The notes under the pieces were generated by a model, which saw only the letters and a program-made list of their open reading frames with translations, did no database searches and was not told the origin of the DNA. 64,000 nucleotides of DNA from Nitratidesulfovibrio termitidis HI1 (GTDB lineage Bacteria > Desulfobacterota > Desulfovibrionia > Desulfovibrionales > Desulfovibrionaceae), in the NCBI RefSeq assembly GCF_000504305.1, contig NZ_KI632512.1, forward strand, positions 3,128,220-3,192,219, written 5' to 3'. Every line of letters begins with the position of its first letter. The first letter of the stretch is position 1. The position numbers were made by a program, and so were the translations under genes. Positions 36,076-44,455 of the stretch are shown one piece after another.

Positions 36076-38679
36076 CTAGTGGTAGCGGCCCTGCAGGAAA
36101 TTATCCGCGAAGCGTTGCACCGCCGCCTCGTCCACCATCAGCATGTCCAACTGGCGGGTGACGATGAGCAGCCGCCCCAGTTGCACCAGCCGCTCGGCGA
36201 TCTGCGGCGCCGCGAACTTCTGGTAACGGGCCGTGACCATGTCGCCACGTACCTCGACGTGGAATCCGATGGATTCCAGAATGATGCCGATGCAGCGCAC
36301 CCGGCGGTTCTTGCGCGTTTCGTCCGCTGCCCCGCCCTTGAACTGGAAGGTGATGTAGTTCTTGTTCATGGTCTGGCCGCAGTAGGCGTCCAGCACCCCG
36401 TAATGGTAGCCCACACGTGAACTGAAGTTCAGGTATTTGTCGGAGATCAGCGCATAGCTGCGGTCGCCGAAGCGCTGCCCGTGCATGGTGGGCGGCTCGA
36501 TCATGTGGCGGCTCATGACGGACAGAAAGCCGCTGACATCCACCGGGCGCGGGCCGCTCTGGTGCACGTCCGGGTCCAGCATGCCGCCCAGCAGGGCCTT
36601 GAACGGGGCGGATGTCACCTGTTCCGGCCACACGTAGGGACCGTCGACTTCGGCCAGCCCTCCGCCCAGGTCGATGACATGCAGGTCAAGCGGTACACGG
36701 GCCTTCATTTCCACGGCCACCGCCCCGGCATCGGAGACGGTGTCCGACAGCTGGAACATGTGGGCATAGGACAGCTCGTGCACGAAGCGCATCACGTCGT
36801 GGATGGTCCGGCATGCGGCGGGGGTGAAATCGTTGGCCTTGGGGTCGTGCAGGTTGAGGGGCGAGATCAGCGCGGCGACCTGCTTGAGCAGGTTGTGGAT
36901 GGGCGTGTCGCGCAGGCACACGGCGCGTTCCTCGCGCAGGGGCAGCAGTTCCTCTACCCGGCCCTGGTAGACCCGGCAGGAAAAGGCATCCACGGTCACC
37001 TGCGCGCCCACGGGGAGCGCGGCTATGGCTCCGGGCGCGTTGACGATGGTGGGCACGCCGAATTCCCGCGCCAGCGAGGCCATGTGCCCGGTAATGCTGC
37101 CCGCCTCGGCCACGATGGCCTGGGCGCGCTGCATGACCAGCACGTATGAGGGCGAGGAGTGCGTGGCCACCAGTATGCCCCCTTCCGGGAACAGGGCCAG
37201 TTCCTCGGCGTTGGCGGGCTGCACCACCGGGCCGCAGCCCACGCCGGGGCAGGCGGGTTCGCCGCCGTGCAACAGCACCGGGTAGCCTTCGATGCGCGGG
37301 GTGGTGCGCGCTGCACCGCTCGGGGTGGTGGTCAGCGGGCGGGCCTGGAGCAGCAGCAGCCGCCCGGCAGGGTCCAGCGCCCATTCCACGTCCTGCGGCA
37401 CGCCATAGTGCGCTTCCACCCGCATGCCGATACCGGCCAGTTCGGCGGCCTGGGCGTCGGTCAGACAGGGAAGGTCGCGCTGGGGTTCGGGCACGTCCTC
37501 CTCGCGCAGGCGGCCATCGTCGCCGGGGGCCAGGCGGTGCGCCTTGCAGGCCACGTTGCGTGACAGCGGACGGGGGGCATCCTGGCGGCTGAACAGCCAG
37601 GTGTCCGGCTCCATCTCGCCGTCCACCACTGCGGCGCCCAGCCCCCATGCGGCGTTGATGACCATGGAATCGGACAGCAGGTCCACCGGGTGGCGGGTGA
37701 ACAGCACCCCGGCGGCTACGGAATCGACCATTTCCATGCAGGCCACGGCCATGGCGCTGGCGTCCAGGGTGATGCCCTGATGCAGCCGGTACACGATGGC
37801 CTGGGGCATGAACAGGCTTGCCACCACCCGTTTCCATGCGTCCACCACGCCGTCGCGGCTGACGTTCAGCACCGACAGATACTGCCCGGCAAAGGAAACG
37901 TGGCTGTCCTCGCTGAGGGCGCTGGAGCGCACGGCCAGCCGCAATGGGGCGTCGGCGCCTTCTGTTCCGGGTGCCCCGAAGGCCTCGTCGCAGGCGGTCT
38001 GCAAGGCGTCCACCACATCCGGCGGCACGCTGGCGGCCACGAACAGGGCCTGGATGTCCTCGGCCACGTCCAGCACGCTTTCCGGATCCTGGGTATCCAC
38101 ATCGCGCAGACGTTTGCGTATTTCGCCCATCAGCCCGTCATGTTCTATGAAGGCGTAGTAGGCGCGGGTGGTTACGGCAAAGCCGCGGGGCACCGGCACC
38201 CCCACGCGCGAGGTCAGTTCGCCAAGGTTGGCGCACTTGCCGCCCACCCAGTCCACCATGTCGCCGTTGATGGCGGCAAAGGGCAGGGCGTAGGCCTCCA
38301 CCGTGGCCTGGGGGCGGCTTTCCAGCAGTCCGGTGATGTTGGCGTTGATGCGTTCCACCACGCCGGGCAGGGTGGGGTACGCGCCATCCGAAATGGCATT
38401 GAGCGCGGTGGCCATGCGCATGGCGTGGAACACCGCCCGCGTGGCTTGCGAGCGCAGCCACGTGGCCCCGAACAGGGTGCACCCCGCGATCTTCTCGTCC
38501 ATGTCGGCGAGAATGCGCGCCAGTCCGGCGTTGGAGTCCAGCAGGTCCTTGAAGTGGGCATAGCGGGCGCGGAATACCCGCATGACCCGTTCGCGCGATT
38601 CGGCGTCCACGGCGCGCCTGCGGCCAAACAGCCCGCGCAGGCGTTCCAGCAGAGAGACAGGCGGCGGCGCGGCCAGCAT
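36076..38679 (-). CDS. PEP-synthase-like phosphotransferase lacking the C-terminal PEP/pyruvate barrel
   Basis: 867 residues; CGGAGG seven bases before the ATG lies within the end of the upstream gene. Residues 1-130 are helical and not recognised. 137-448 form the PPDK/PEPS ATP-grasp domain (GGKCANLGELTSRVGVPVPR, LAVRSSALSEDSHVSFAGQ, ending LLLLQARPLT). 495-572 is the swivelling domain with phospho-acceptor His 532 in GSITGHMASLAREFGVP. Residues 575-867 replace the usual PEP/pyruvate-binding TIM barrel by a domain of unknown kind (DLGGGLAEVDGPYVWPE, NFSSRVGYHYGVLDAY). ATP-driven phospho-His chemistry is likely, but the acceptor is unknown. It is coupled to the sigma-54 activator gene 3 bp upstream. 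Confidence 0.85.
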   Translation of the reverse strand: MLAAPPPVSLLERLRGLFGRRRAVDAESRERVMRVFRARYAHFKDLLDSNAGLARILADMDEKIAGCTLFGATWLRSQATRAVFHAMRMATALNAISDGAYPTLPGVVERINANITGLLESRPQATVEAYALPFAAINGDMVDWVGGKCANLGELTSRVGVPVPRGFAVTTRAYYAFIEHDGLMGEIRKRLRDVDTQDPESVLDVAEDIQALFVAASVPPDVVDALQTACDEAFGAPGTEGADAPLRLAVRSSALSEDSHVSFAGQYLSVLNVSRDGVVDAWKRVVASLFMPQAIVYRLHQGITLDASAMAVACMEMVDSVAAGVLFTRHPVDLLSDSMVINAAWGLGAAVVDGEMEPDTWLFSRQDAPRPLSRNVACKAHRLAPGDDGRLREEDVPEPQRDLPCLTDAQAAELAGIGMRVEAHYGVPQDVEWALDPAGRLLLLQARPLTTTPSGAARTTPRIEGYPVLLHGGEPACPGVGCGPVVQPANAEELALFPEGGILVATHSSPSYVLVMQRAQAIVAEAGSITGHMASLAREFGVPTIVNAPGAIAALPVGAQVTVDAFSCRVYQGRVEELLPLREERAVCLRDTPIHNLLKQVAALISPLNLHDPKANDFTPAACRTIHDVMRFVHELSYAHMFQLSDTVSDAGAVAVEMKARVPLDLHVIDLGGGLAEVDGPYVWPEQVTSAPFKALLGGMLDPDVHQSGPRPVDVSGFLSVMSRHMIEPPTMHGQRFGDRSYALISDKYLNFSSRVGYHYGVLDAYCGQTMNKNYITFQFKGGAADETRKNRRVRCIGIILESIGFHVEVRGDMVTARYQKFAAPQIAERLVQLGRLLIVTRQLDMLMVDEAAVQRFADNFLQGRYH

Positions 38680-38682
38680 GGT

Positions 38683-41517
38683 CTACCTCCGTGGCGGTAC
38701 CGGCACGCCGCCATCCGTCAGCACGTACCGGGTGGCGGGGCCCTTGCCCACCTTGCGGATGAAGCCCTTGCGCACCATGTCCTGCAGGTCGTACTGCGCC
38801 GTGCGCACGGGTATCTCGTTGCCCACGATGTCCTGATACTGGGTGCGGGTGATGCCGCCGTTGCGGCTGATGAACTCCCAGGCGGCACGTTGGCGCGGGT
38901 TCAGTGTGGAGAGGGGCGGCACGGCCCCGCCGTCCTGCCCGTTGCGCATCTGGCGTCCGTTGCCGGGGGGCATGCCCGCGCGGTCGTTTCTGCCCTGCGC
39001 GCCGTGCTGGGCGGCGCCCGATCTGTCCGACCAGTCCTGCCCGCCAGTGCCGGGGCCGGTGGCCACGATGCGCCCGCTGACCGGGTCGTAGATGGTGCCC
39101 GTCTGCGCGGACATGGGCGCATTGCCGGATGCGCCGGGCATGCCGTACGCCGCCTGCGCGCCATACGGAACCGCATGGACGGCGCCGTCACCGGGGTAGG
39201 GCGCGGTGGGCTGGCCATGCCCCTGGGGCATGACGCCCTGCGGGTGGGCGGGCTGGCCCGTGTGCGCAGGTGCCGGACTTGGCGGCAGCAACGCCCCGTG
39301 CGACAGGGTGGGGTCCAGTTCCGCGCCAAAGCGCAGGTCTTCGGCGTACAGGGTGTCCCCTTCGGCAAAGGCCACCGCGCGGGTGATGCAGTTCTTCACT
39401 TCGCGCACGTTGCCCGGCCAGCCGTAGGCCAGCAGTTTTTCCAGCGCCCCGCGCGAAAGGCCCATGGCCGGGCGCTTCAGGGTTTGCGCGGCCTGCTTCA
39501 GAAAGTAGTCGGCCAGGGCGGGGATGTCCTCGCGCCGATCGCGCAAGGGGGGCGTGTTGATGGTGATCACCGCCAGCCGGTAGTACAGGTCCTCGCGGAA
39601 GGCGCCCTGCCGGGCGCATTCCTTCAGGTCCACGTTGGTGGCGGCAATGATGCGCGCCTCGAAGGGCGTTTCGTCGTCGCTGCCCAGGGGACGGATGCGC
39701 CGCACCGACAGGGCGCGCAGCAGGGCCTGCTGCACCTTGGGCGAGGCGTTGCCGATTTCGTCGAGGTGCAGCGTGCCGCCGTCTGCGGCCACGAAGGCCC
39801 CCTTGCGCTCGCCCCGCGCCTCGGAAAAGGCTCCCTTCACGTGCCCGAACAGGGCGTCCAGCAGCAGGTTTTCATCCAGCGCCCCGCAATTGATGGAAAT
39901 GAACGGCCCGCCCGCCCGGTCGCTGGTCATGTGGATGGCCTCGGCGGCCAGTTCCTTGCCGGTGCCCGTTTCGCCGATGATCAGCACGTCGGCCTCGACA
40001 CCGGCGGCCTTGCGGATCATCCCGCGCAGGCTGCGCACCGTTTCGCTGGTGCCCACGATGCCGGGCATGGTGTCCTGCGGCGAAAGCTGGCTCTGTGGCT
40101 GCTGTTGCGCGATTTCCGTGTCCAGGCAGACCCGCTGCCGCCGCCGGGTGGACTGGATGTGTTCCTCGCGCAGGCGCAGCTCCTCGTTGCGAGCCTGCAA
40201 GGCGGCCAGCATGGCGTTGGTGGTCTGGCGCAGGGCTTCCGCCTCCGGGTGCACCCGGCCCATCTCTATGGGGGCAAGGTCGCCCGATTCCAGCTTGCCG
40301 CTGGTTTCCTCGGCGATGCGGTGCAGCGGCCCGGCAATGCCGCGCCCCAGCATGCCCAGGATGAATGCGGCCGCCGCGCTGGCGCACAGCCCGAACACGA
40401 ACAGCGCCCCGTACATCTTGTAGGACGCGGCCATGGCCAGGAAGCTGGTGTCGGTGTACGCGATGCCGCCCACCACCACGGTATTGGCGTCGGGCCCTTC
40501 GCTGAAGGTGACCGGCGCGTAGCTGATGTAGAAGGCTCGGTTCATGGGCGAAGGGTCTTCCAGCATGGTGCCCAGGCGACTCTGGCCGGAATTGCCGGAC
40601 TGCACATCGGTGACCATGCCCCAGTATCGTTCCTGCTCCGGGTTGGGGCGGAAGGCCGCCTCGAAGCCGGAACGGCCGAAGTCGCCGCGCATGCCCGAAC
40701 GCACCGTGTCGGTGGACAGGTCAAGGTTGGGATGTTCCGGCGATTCCGACTGGAACAGGATCCACCCGTGCGCGTCGAAGAAGAAGCTGCGGTGCTTCTC
40801 CGTCTCTTCCGGAAAGATGTACAGCGGCGACCGGCGCGATGCGTAGACCGACAGCACGTTGCGCAGGGCCAGCATGTCCACCGACAGGGTGAGCAGCCCG
40901 GTCTGGTTGCCCGCGGCATCCAGCACGGGCGTGGTCAGCCGCAGCACGTGCATGGACAGCCCCTGCACGGTGCCCGCCGTGGGCACCGAGGGGTAGACCA
41001 CCTCCGTGGGGGCGGAAATGCGCACGAAGCCGGGCTTGGGCTCTTGCGCGTTCTGGCGGGTAAGCGGGCCGAACCGGGTGGCCAGGGCCTGTTCCAGCGG
41101 CACCATCCATACGTCGCGTCCGGTGTTCAGCAACACCAGGCGATTGTCCGGCGTGGCCCCCTGATAGGCGATCTCGCGGTACAGGGTGCCCATGGTTTCT
41201 GCGCGGGTGCGCAGATGGTGGGCCAGCGAGGCAGGGGAGATGTCGGTGCGGGCAAGGTACAGCAGTTCACGCCGGGCCTGCTGGAGCACCTGCTCCATCT
41301 CGTGGGCCTGGGCCAGGGTGGCCAGCAGTGAACTGCGCCCCAGCGCGTCGTGCAGGAAGTTCTGGGAGATGCGGTGGGATATGACCCCGCTGATGACCAG
41401 CAGCAGCATGAATGCGGGCAGCGCCGCGAAGAGCAGCCGTTTGGCGATGCTCCATTCCGAGAAATTACCTTCCAGGCGGAACAGCGTGCCGAGCAGCGGC
41501 GGCCGATAGTAGCGCAT
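38683..41517 (-). CDS. Membrane-anchored sigma-54-type activator with sensor domain and atypical GAFTGA loop
   Basis: 944 residues from ATG 41517 (GGGAGAAGGC upstream). A membrane helix at 30-48, an extracytoplasmic sensor domain to about 365, a second helix about 367-390, a HAMP-like linker, then an AAA+ domain of the enhancer-binding class from about 487. Walker A is GETGTGKE (515-522), Walker B GGTLHLDEIG (580-589), with REDLYYRLAV and GYGWPGNVRE-type sensor II (AYGWPGNVREVKN). The sigma-54 contact loop reads GAFSEA (562-567) instead of GAFTGA. After a long Pro/Gly-rich linker (about 735-860) the C-terminus is a winged-helix-like segment (LNPRQRAAWEFISRNGGITR) rather than a Fis-type helix-turn-helix. 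It is divergent from a sigma-54 promoter, so it probably controls that operon. Confidence 0.85.
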   Translation of the reverse strand: MRYYRPPLLGTLFRLEGNFSEWSIAKRLLFAALPAFMLLLVISGVISHRISQNFLHDALGRSSLLATLAQAHEMEQVLQQARRELLYLARTDISPASLAHHLRTRAETMGTLYREIAYQGATPDNRLVLLNTGRDVWMVPLEQALATRFGPLTRQNAQEPKPGFVRISAPTEVVYPSVPTAGTVQGLSMHVLRLTTPVLDAAGNQTGLLTLSVDMLALRNVLSVYASRRSPLYIFPEETEKHRSFFFDAHGWILFQSESPEHPNLDLSTDTVRSGMRGDFGRSGFEAAFRPNPEQERYWGMVTDVQSGNSGQSRLGTMLEDPSPMNRAFYISYAPVTFSEGPDANTVVVGGIAYTDTSFLAMAASYKMYGALFVFGLCASAAAAFILGMLGRGIAGPLHRIAEETSGKLESGDLAPIEMGRVHPEAEALRQTTNAMLAALQARNEELRLREEHIQSTRRRQRVCLDTEIAQQQPQSQLSPQDTMPGIVGTSETVRSLRGMIRKAAGVEADVLIIGETGTGKELAAEAIHMTSDRAGGPFISINCGALDENLLLDALFGHVKGAFSEARGERKGAFVAADGGTLHLDEIGNASPKVQQALLRALSVRRIRPLGSDDETPFEARIIAATNVDLKECARQGAFREDLYYRLAVITINTPPLRDRREDIPALADYFLKQAAQTLKRPAMGLSRGALEKLLAYGWPGNVREVKNCITRAVAFAEGDTLYAEDLRFGAELDPTLSHGALLPPSPAPAHTGQPAHPQGVMPQGHGQPTAPYPGDGAVHAVPYGAQAAYGMPGASGNAPMSAQTGTIYDPVSGRIVATGPGTGGQDWSDRSGAAQHGAQGRNDRAGMPPGNGRQMRNGQDGGAVPPLSTLNPRQRAAWEFISRNGGITRTQYQDIVGNEIPVRTAQYDLQDMVRKGFIRKVGKGPATRYVLTDGGVPVPPRR

Positions 41518-41821
41518 GCCTTCTCCCTGCCGTGGGTGCGGGGCGGTGGCCGCCCGTATGGGACCGGAGCGCCGGAATGCCGGGGTGGGCGACACCGGTG
41601 GCTTCGTCGTTTCAGGCCGCCGGGGCGGGCGTCTTTCCTGCGGCGGAAGGTCCGCTCCGAGCCGCCACGCCCGTGCATTTCCACTGCATTCGCATGAGGT
41701 GTACGCCTTTGCTTATGCGCGTTTCGCCCGTCTTTCGCAACTGGCGGCGCGAAAGGGGCGTGGCTGCGCGGGGGCGGCCCGTTCCTTTTGCGATGGCGAT
41801 TGAGAAATTTTGTACAAGTCT
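41518..41821. other. Divergent region between activator and permease operon, left part
   Basis: 300 bp with no supported gene. GC-rich near the activator start, turning AT-rich at about 41805. The promoter of the leftward activator gene must lie here but no clear hexamers were found. Confidence 0.35.
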
Positions 41822-41850
41822 TTGCGCAATCGTGCAAGCGCAACTTGCGC
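41822..41850. promoter_or_regulatory. Candidate activator binding sites (TTGCGC/GCGCAA repeats)
   Basis: The half-sites TTGCGC (41822), GCGCAA (41838) and TTGCGC (41845) include a perfect 13-bp inverted repeat GCGCAACTTGCGC (41838-41850). They lie about 45-70 bp upstream of the -24 element of the sigma-54 promoter, where an enhancer-binding protein could act. Confidence 0.5.
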
Positions 41851-41890
41851 GAAATGAAATTTATTACAAAATATTACCATGTTAATTTGA

Positions 41891-41908
41891 CTGGCACGCG
41901 GGTTGCTA
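41891..41908 (+). promoter_or_regulatory. Sigma-54 promoter of the TauE/SafE operon
   Basis: CTGGCACGCGGGTTGCTA matches the consensus TGGCACG-N4-TTGCW at every conserved base, with GG at 41893-41894 and GC at 41905-41906. The predicted start is near 41918, giving a leader of about 170 bp to the first gene. The promoter lies in an AT-rich patch. Confidence 0.88.
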
Positions 41909-42086
41909 TGCCCAGATCGCGCGGCAACTGCTGCGCAATGCACAGGACGAAAACCGCACTCCAAGGGGGGGTGCGGGTGGACGCAAAGGCGGACTCCGCC
42001 GCTGGACGGGATCGCTTGAAGCGAGGACGGGCCGGAGGCGGCAGTCGAAAAGGGCGGCAGAGCTGCCCGCAATCTGGAGGATGCAC

Positions 42087-42380
42087 ATGAGAAGGATCAA
42101 GACGCTGTTCATGTCGCTGCTGACGTTCGTGCTGGCCATTCCCGGCCTGGCGCTGGCCGCAGGCGGTGGCGGCGCACCCGTGGTCATCGTGGCCGACACC
42201 CGCAAGCTGGACGGCGTGATGGCCTGGTGGGCCAACCTGTACAACGAGAGCCACGTCCAGTTCACCACCCTTACCATCATCCTGATCCCGCTGGTGGGCG
42301 TGATCTTCGGCGTGATCGCCGACATCGTGATGAACTGGATCGGCATCGACCTGAAGTCCCGCGAACTGGCCGAGCACTAG
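42087..42380 (+). CDS. Small membrane protein, first gene of the sigma-54 operon
   Basis: 97 residues from the second of two close ATGs (CTGGAGG six bases upstream; ATG 42081 is too close). An N-terminal signal-like helix (TLFMSLLTFVLAIPGLALA) is followed by a short periplasmic part (VVIVADTRKLDGVMAWWANL) and a second helix (TLTIILIPLVGVIFGVIADI). The family was not recognised. The stop is 28 bp before a TauE/SafE permease, so the two may act together in the membrane. Confidence 0.75.
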   Translation: MRRIKTLFMSLLTFVLAIPGLALAAGGGGAPVVIVADTRKLDGVMAWWANLYNESHVQFTTLTIILIPLVGVIFGVIADIVMNWIGIDLKSRELAEH

Positions 42381-42408
42381 GCCGCGTCCGCACCAAAGGA
42401 GAACAACG

Positions 42409-43461
42409 ATGGAATGGCTCTATATCCTCATGCCCATCGCGGGCGTTAAGATCTTCTGGCCCGGCCTGATCATTCTCGGCGTGGGCGTCGGCATCATCGG
42501 CGGCTTCTTCGGCATGGGCGGCGCCTGGATGGTTACCCCCGGCCTGAACATCCTCGGCTTTCCCATGGCCTTCGCCATCGGGACCGACATCGCCCACATG
42601 GCGGGCAAGTCGCTCATTTCAACCATGCGCCACGGCAGGTTCGGCAACGTGGACTACAAGCTGGGCCTGATCATGCTGGTCGGCACCGTCGTGGGCTTCG
42701 AAGTGGGCGCCCAGATGGTCATGTGGCTCGAGCGTGTCGGCAACGTCGAAAAGGTCGTGCGCTGGATCTACATCGCCCTGCTGACCCTGATCGCGTGGAT
42801 GGTCTTCCATGACGTGGCCAAGCGCCGCGAAAAGGAACGCCAGGCCGCCGCGCGCGGTGAAACCCTGGCCGCCGGGGCCACCGGCGTCGAGTGGCACAAG
42901 GCCCTGCACAAGATCAAGATTCCCCCCATGGTGCATCTGCATGAAGCCGGCATCTACTGCTCCGCGTGGCTGCCCATCTTCGTCAGCTTCGCCACCGGCT
43001 GGCTGGCCGGCATCCTGGGCATCGGCGGCGGCCTCATCCGCATGCCCGCCCTCATCTACCTCATCGGCTGCCCGACCCACGTGGCCGTCGGCACCGACCT
43101 GTTCGAAGTCATGATCTCCGGCCTGTACGGCGCCGCCACCTACACCTACAAGGGCCGCACCGAACTCGTCGCCGCCATGATCATGCTGGTGGGCGCTTCC
43201 GTGGGCGCGCAGGTCGGCGCCGTGGCGACCAAGTACATCAAGGGTTACGGCATCCGCATCGCCTTCGGTCTCGCCGTGGTCGGCTGCGCCGTCTCCATCC
43301 TCATGAAGCTCGTGCAGCCCTGGGTGCCCCAGTTCAAGTCCGCGCTGGACACCGGCGCCACCGTTCTGGTGCTGGGCCTGGTTTCCGGCATGTCGCTGTA
43401 CATCTTCGTCCGCATGGTTCAGGGCGTGAAGATGGAACTGGCCCGCAAGAAGGCCGCCTAG
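42409..43461 (+). CDS. TauE/SafE family anion permease
   Basis: 350 residues, about eight membrane helices; AAAGGAG precedes the ATG. Two homologous halves carry the family's glycine-rich motif: GGFFGMGGAWMVTPGLNILG and GILGIGGGLIRMPALIYLIG. Each is followed by a conserved short segment (FAIGTDIAHM, VAVGTDLFEV). Relatives export or import sulfite, sulfonates or sulfoacetate. In a sulfate reducer sulfite or a related sulfur anion is plausible, but the substrate is inferred only from the family. Confidence 0.9.
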   Translation: MEWLYILMPIAGVKIFWPGLIILGVGVGIIGGFFGMGGAWMVTPGLNILGFPMAFAIGTDIAHMAGKSLISTMRHGRFGNVDYKLGLIMLVGTVVGFEVGAQMVMWLERVGNVEKVVRWIYIALLTLIAWMVFHDVAKRREKERQAAARGETLAAGATGVEWHKALHKIKIPPMVHLHEAGIYCSAWLPIFVSFATGWLAGILGIGGGLIRMPALIYLIGCPTHVAVGTDLFEVMISGLYGAATYTYKGRTELVAAMIMLVGASVGAQVGAVATKYIKGYGIRIAFGLAVVGCAVSILMKLVQPWVPQFKSALDTGATVLVLGLVSGMSLYIFVRMVQGVKMELARKKAA

Positions 43462-43489
43462 CGTACCGCACGAGAGAAGGAGAAAACAT

Positions 43490-44095
43490 ATGAGACGCTT
43501 TCTGCTGATGCTGCTCGTGGTGGCGCTGCCCCTCGGCCTCGTGGGCTGCGGCGAATACGGCAAGGTGGACCAGGGCCGGGTGATCGCATACGACAAGAAC
43601 GCGAAAACCGTCACCCTGATCCAGGACAAGGCCATGGAGCCGCTGAACCCGGACTACTCCATCCTGCCTCCGCATACCTACAAGCTGCCCACCGACCCCG
43701 CCGAAATGGGTCCGGAACCCCGGGCCGGGCAGCGCATGAAGCTGGATACCAAGGCCAACATCATCCGCATCTTCAACACCAAGACCCAGGCGTTCGAAGA
43801 CATCGCGTTCAAGATGGTGGACCTGCAGGAGAACATCGACCGCAACCATCCGCTGGTGTTCGACAAGGCCACGGAAACCGCCAAGAAGTTCCCCATGGTG
43901 GACCGCGACAAGAAGACCGTGACCATCTACTCCGGTCGCCAGAAGATGCTGTGCACCATCTCGCTGCCTGACGAATACTTCGCCCTGCCCGATGCCACCT
44001 GGGATGCCGGCGACGAAGTGCGCGTGTACTACAAGGCCGAGGGCGTGTCCCTGCGCTTCATGAACATCTCCAGAACCGACATCTTCAAGAAGTAG
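43490..44095 (+). CDS. DUF4881-type lipoprotein
   Basis: 201 residues; GGAGAAAACAT precedes the ATG. A lipoprotein signal with lipobox LVGC (Cys 19). The mature protein is beta-rich with repeated strand patterns (RVIAYDKNAKTVTLIQDK, KTVTIYSGRQKML, VRVYYKAEGVSLRF). It fits the DUF4881 family of Desulfovibrio-type bacteria. It sits on the periplasmic side of the inner or the outer membrane; function unknown. Third gene of the permease operon. Confidence 0.8.
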   Translation: MRRFLLMLLVVALPLGLVGCGEYGKVDQGRVIAYDKNAKTVTLIQDKAMEPLNPDYSILPPHTYKLPTDPAEMGPEPRAGQRMKLDTKANIIRIFNTKTQAFEDIAFKMVDLQENIDRNHPLVFDKATETAKKFPMVDRDKKTVTIYSGRQKMLCTISLPDEYFALPDATWDAGDEVRVYYKAEGVSLRFMNISRTDIFKK

Positions 44096-44230
44096 CCTGA
44101 CGGCGGCGGGGCCGGACACGGTCCCGCCGCTTCCTCCCCTTCCGCCCCGCCACCCACCCCACGGGGAGCGCTGATGGCGGGCCGGAACGGGCGGAAGAAG
44201 CCCGAGGACAACATGACAAGGAGCGACACC

Positions 44231-44455
44231 GTGGAAGACCAGATGGATTACGCAACCACCGTGGCCCACAAGCTGCTGGTACTGACCATGAACCTGCTGG
44301 CCATCGCGGCGGTGTGCGCGGGCATGTACCGCGCCTCGTTCGTGCCGGACGAGTTCACCCCGGTGTTCTTCAAGACCTTCTTCGCGGTGCTGGCGCCTTC
44401 GCTGGTGCTGGGCTGGTGCGCCAAGCGCTGGCTGCGCGCACGGGGCCAGGCGTGA
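44231..44455 (+). CDS. Small two-helix membrane protein
   Basis: 74 residues from a GTG that has AAGGAG seven bases upstream; ATGs at 44174 and 44213 lack a site. Two membrane helices (LLVLTMNLLAIAAVCAGMY and FFAVLAPSLVLGWCAKRWL). Not recognised. Its stop overlaps the next start by four bases (GTGA). Confidence 0.7.
   Translation: MEDQMDYATTVAHKLLVLTMNLLAIAAVCAGMYRASFVPDEFTPVFFKTFFAVLAPSLVLGWCAKRWLRARGQA

Noticed and set aside
37690-41331. A 1213-codon open frame on the plus strand
   Set aside because: Antisense to the sigma-54 activator and PEP-synthase-like genes, which have clear motifs; composition is biased and no family is recognisable.
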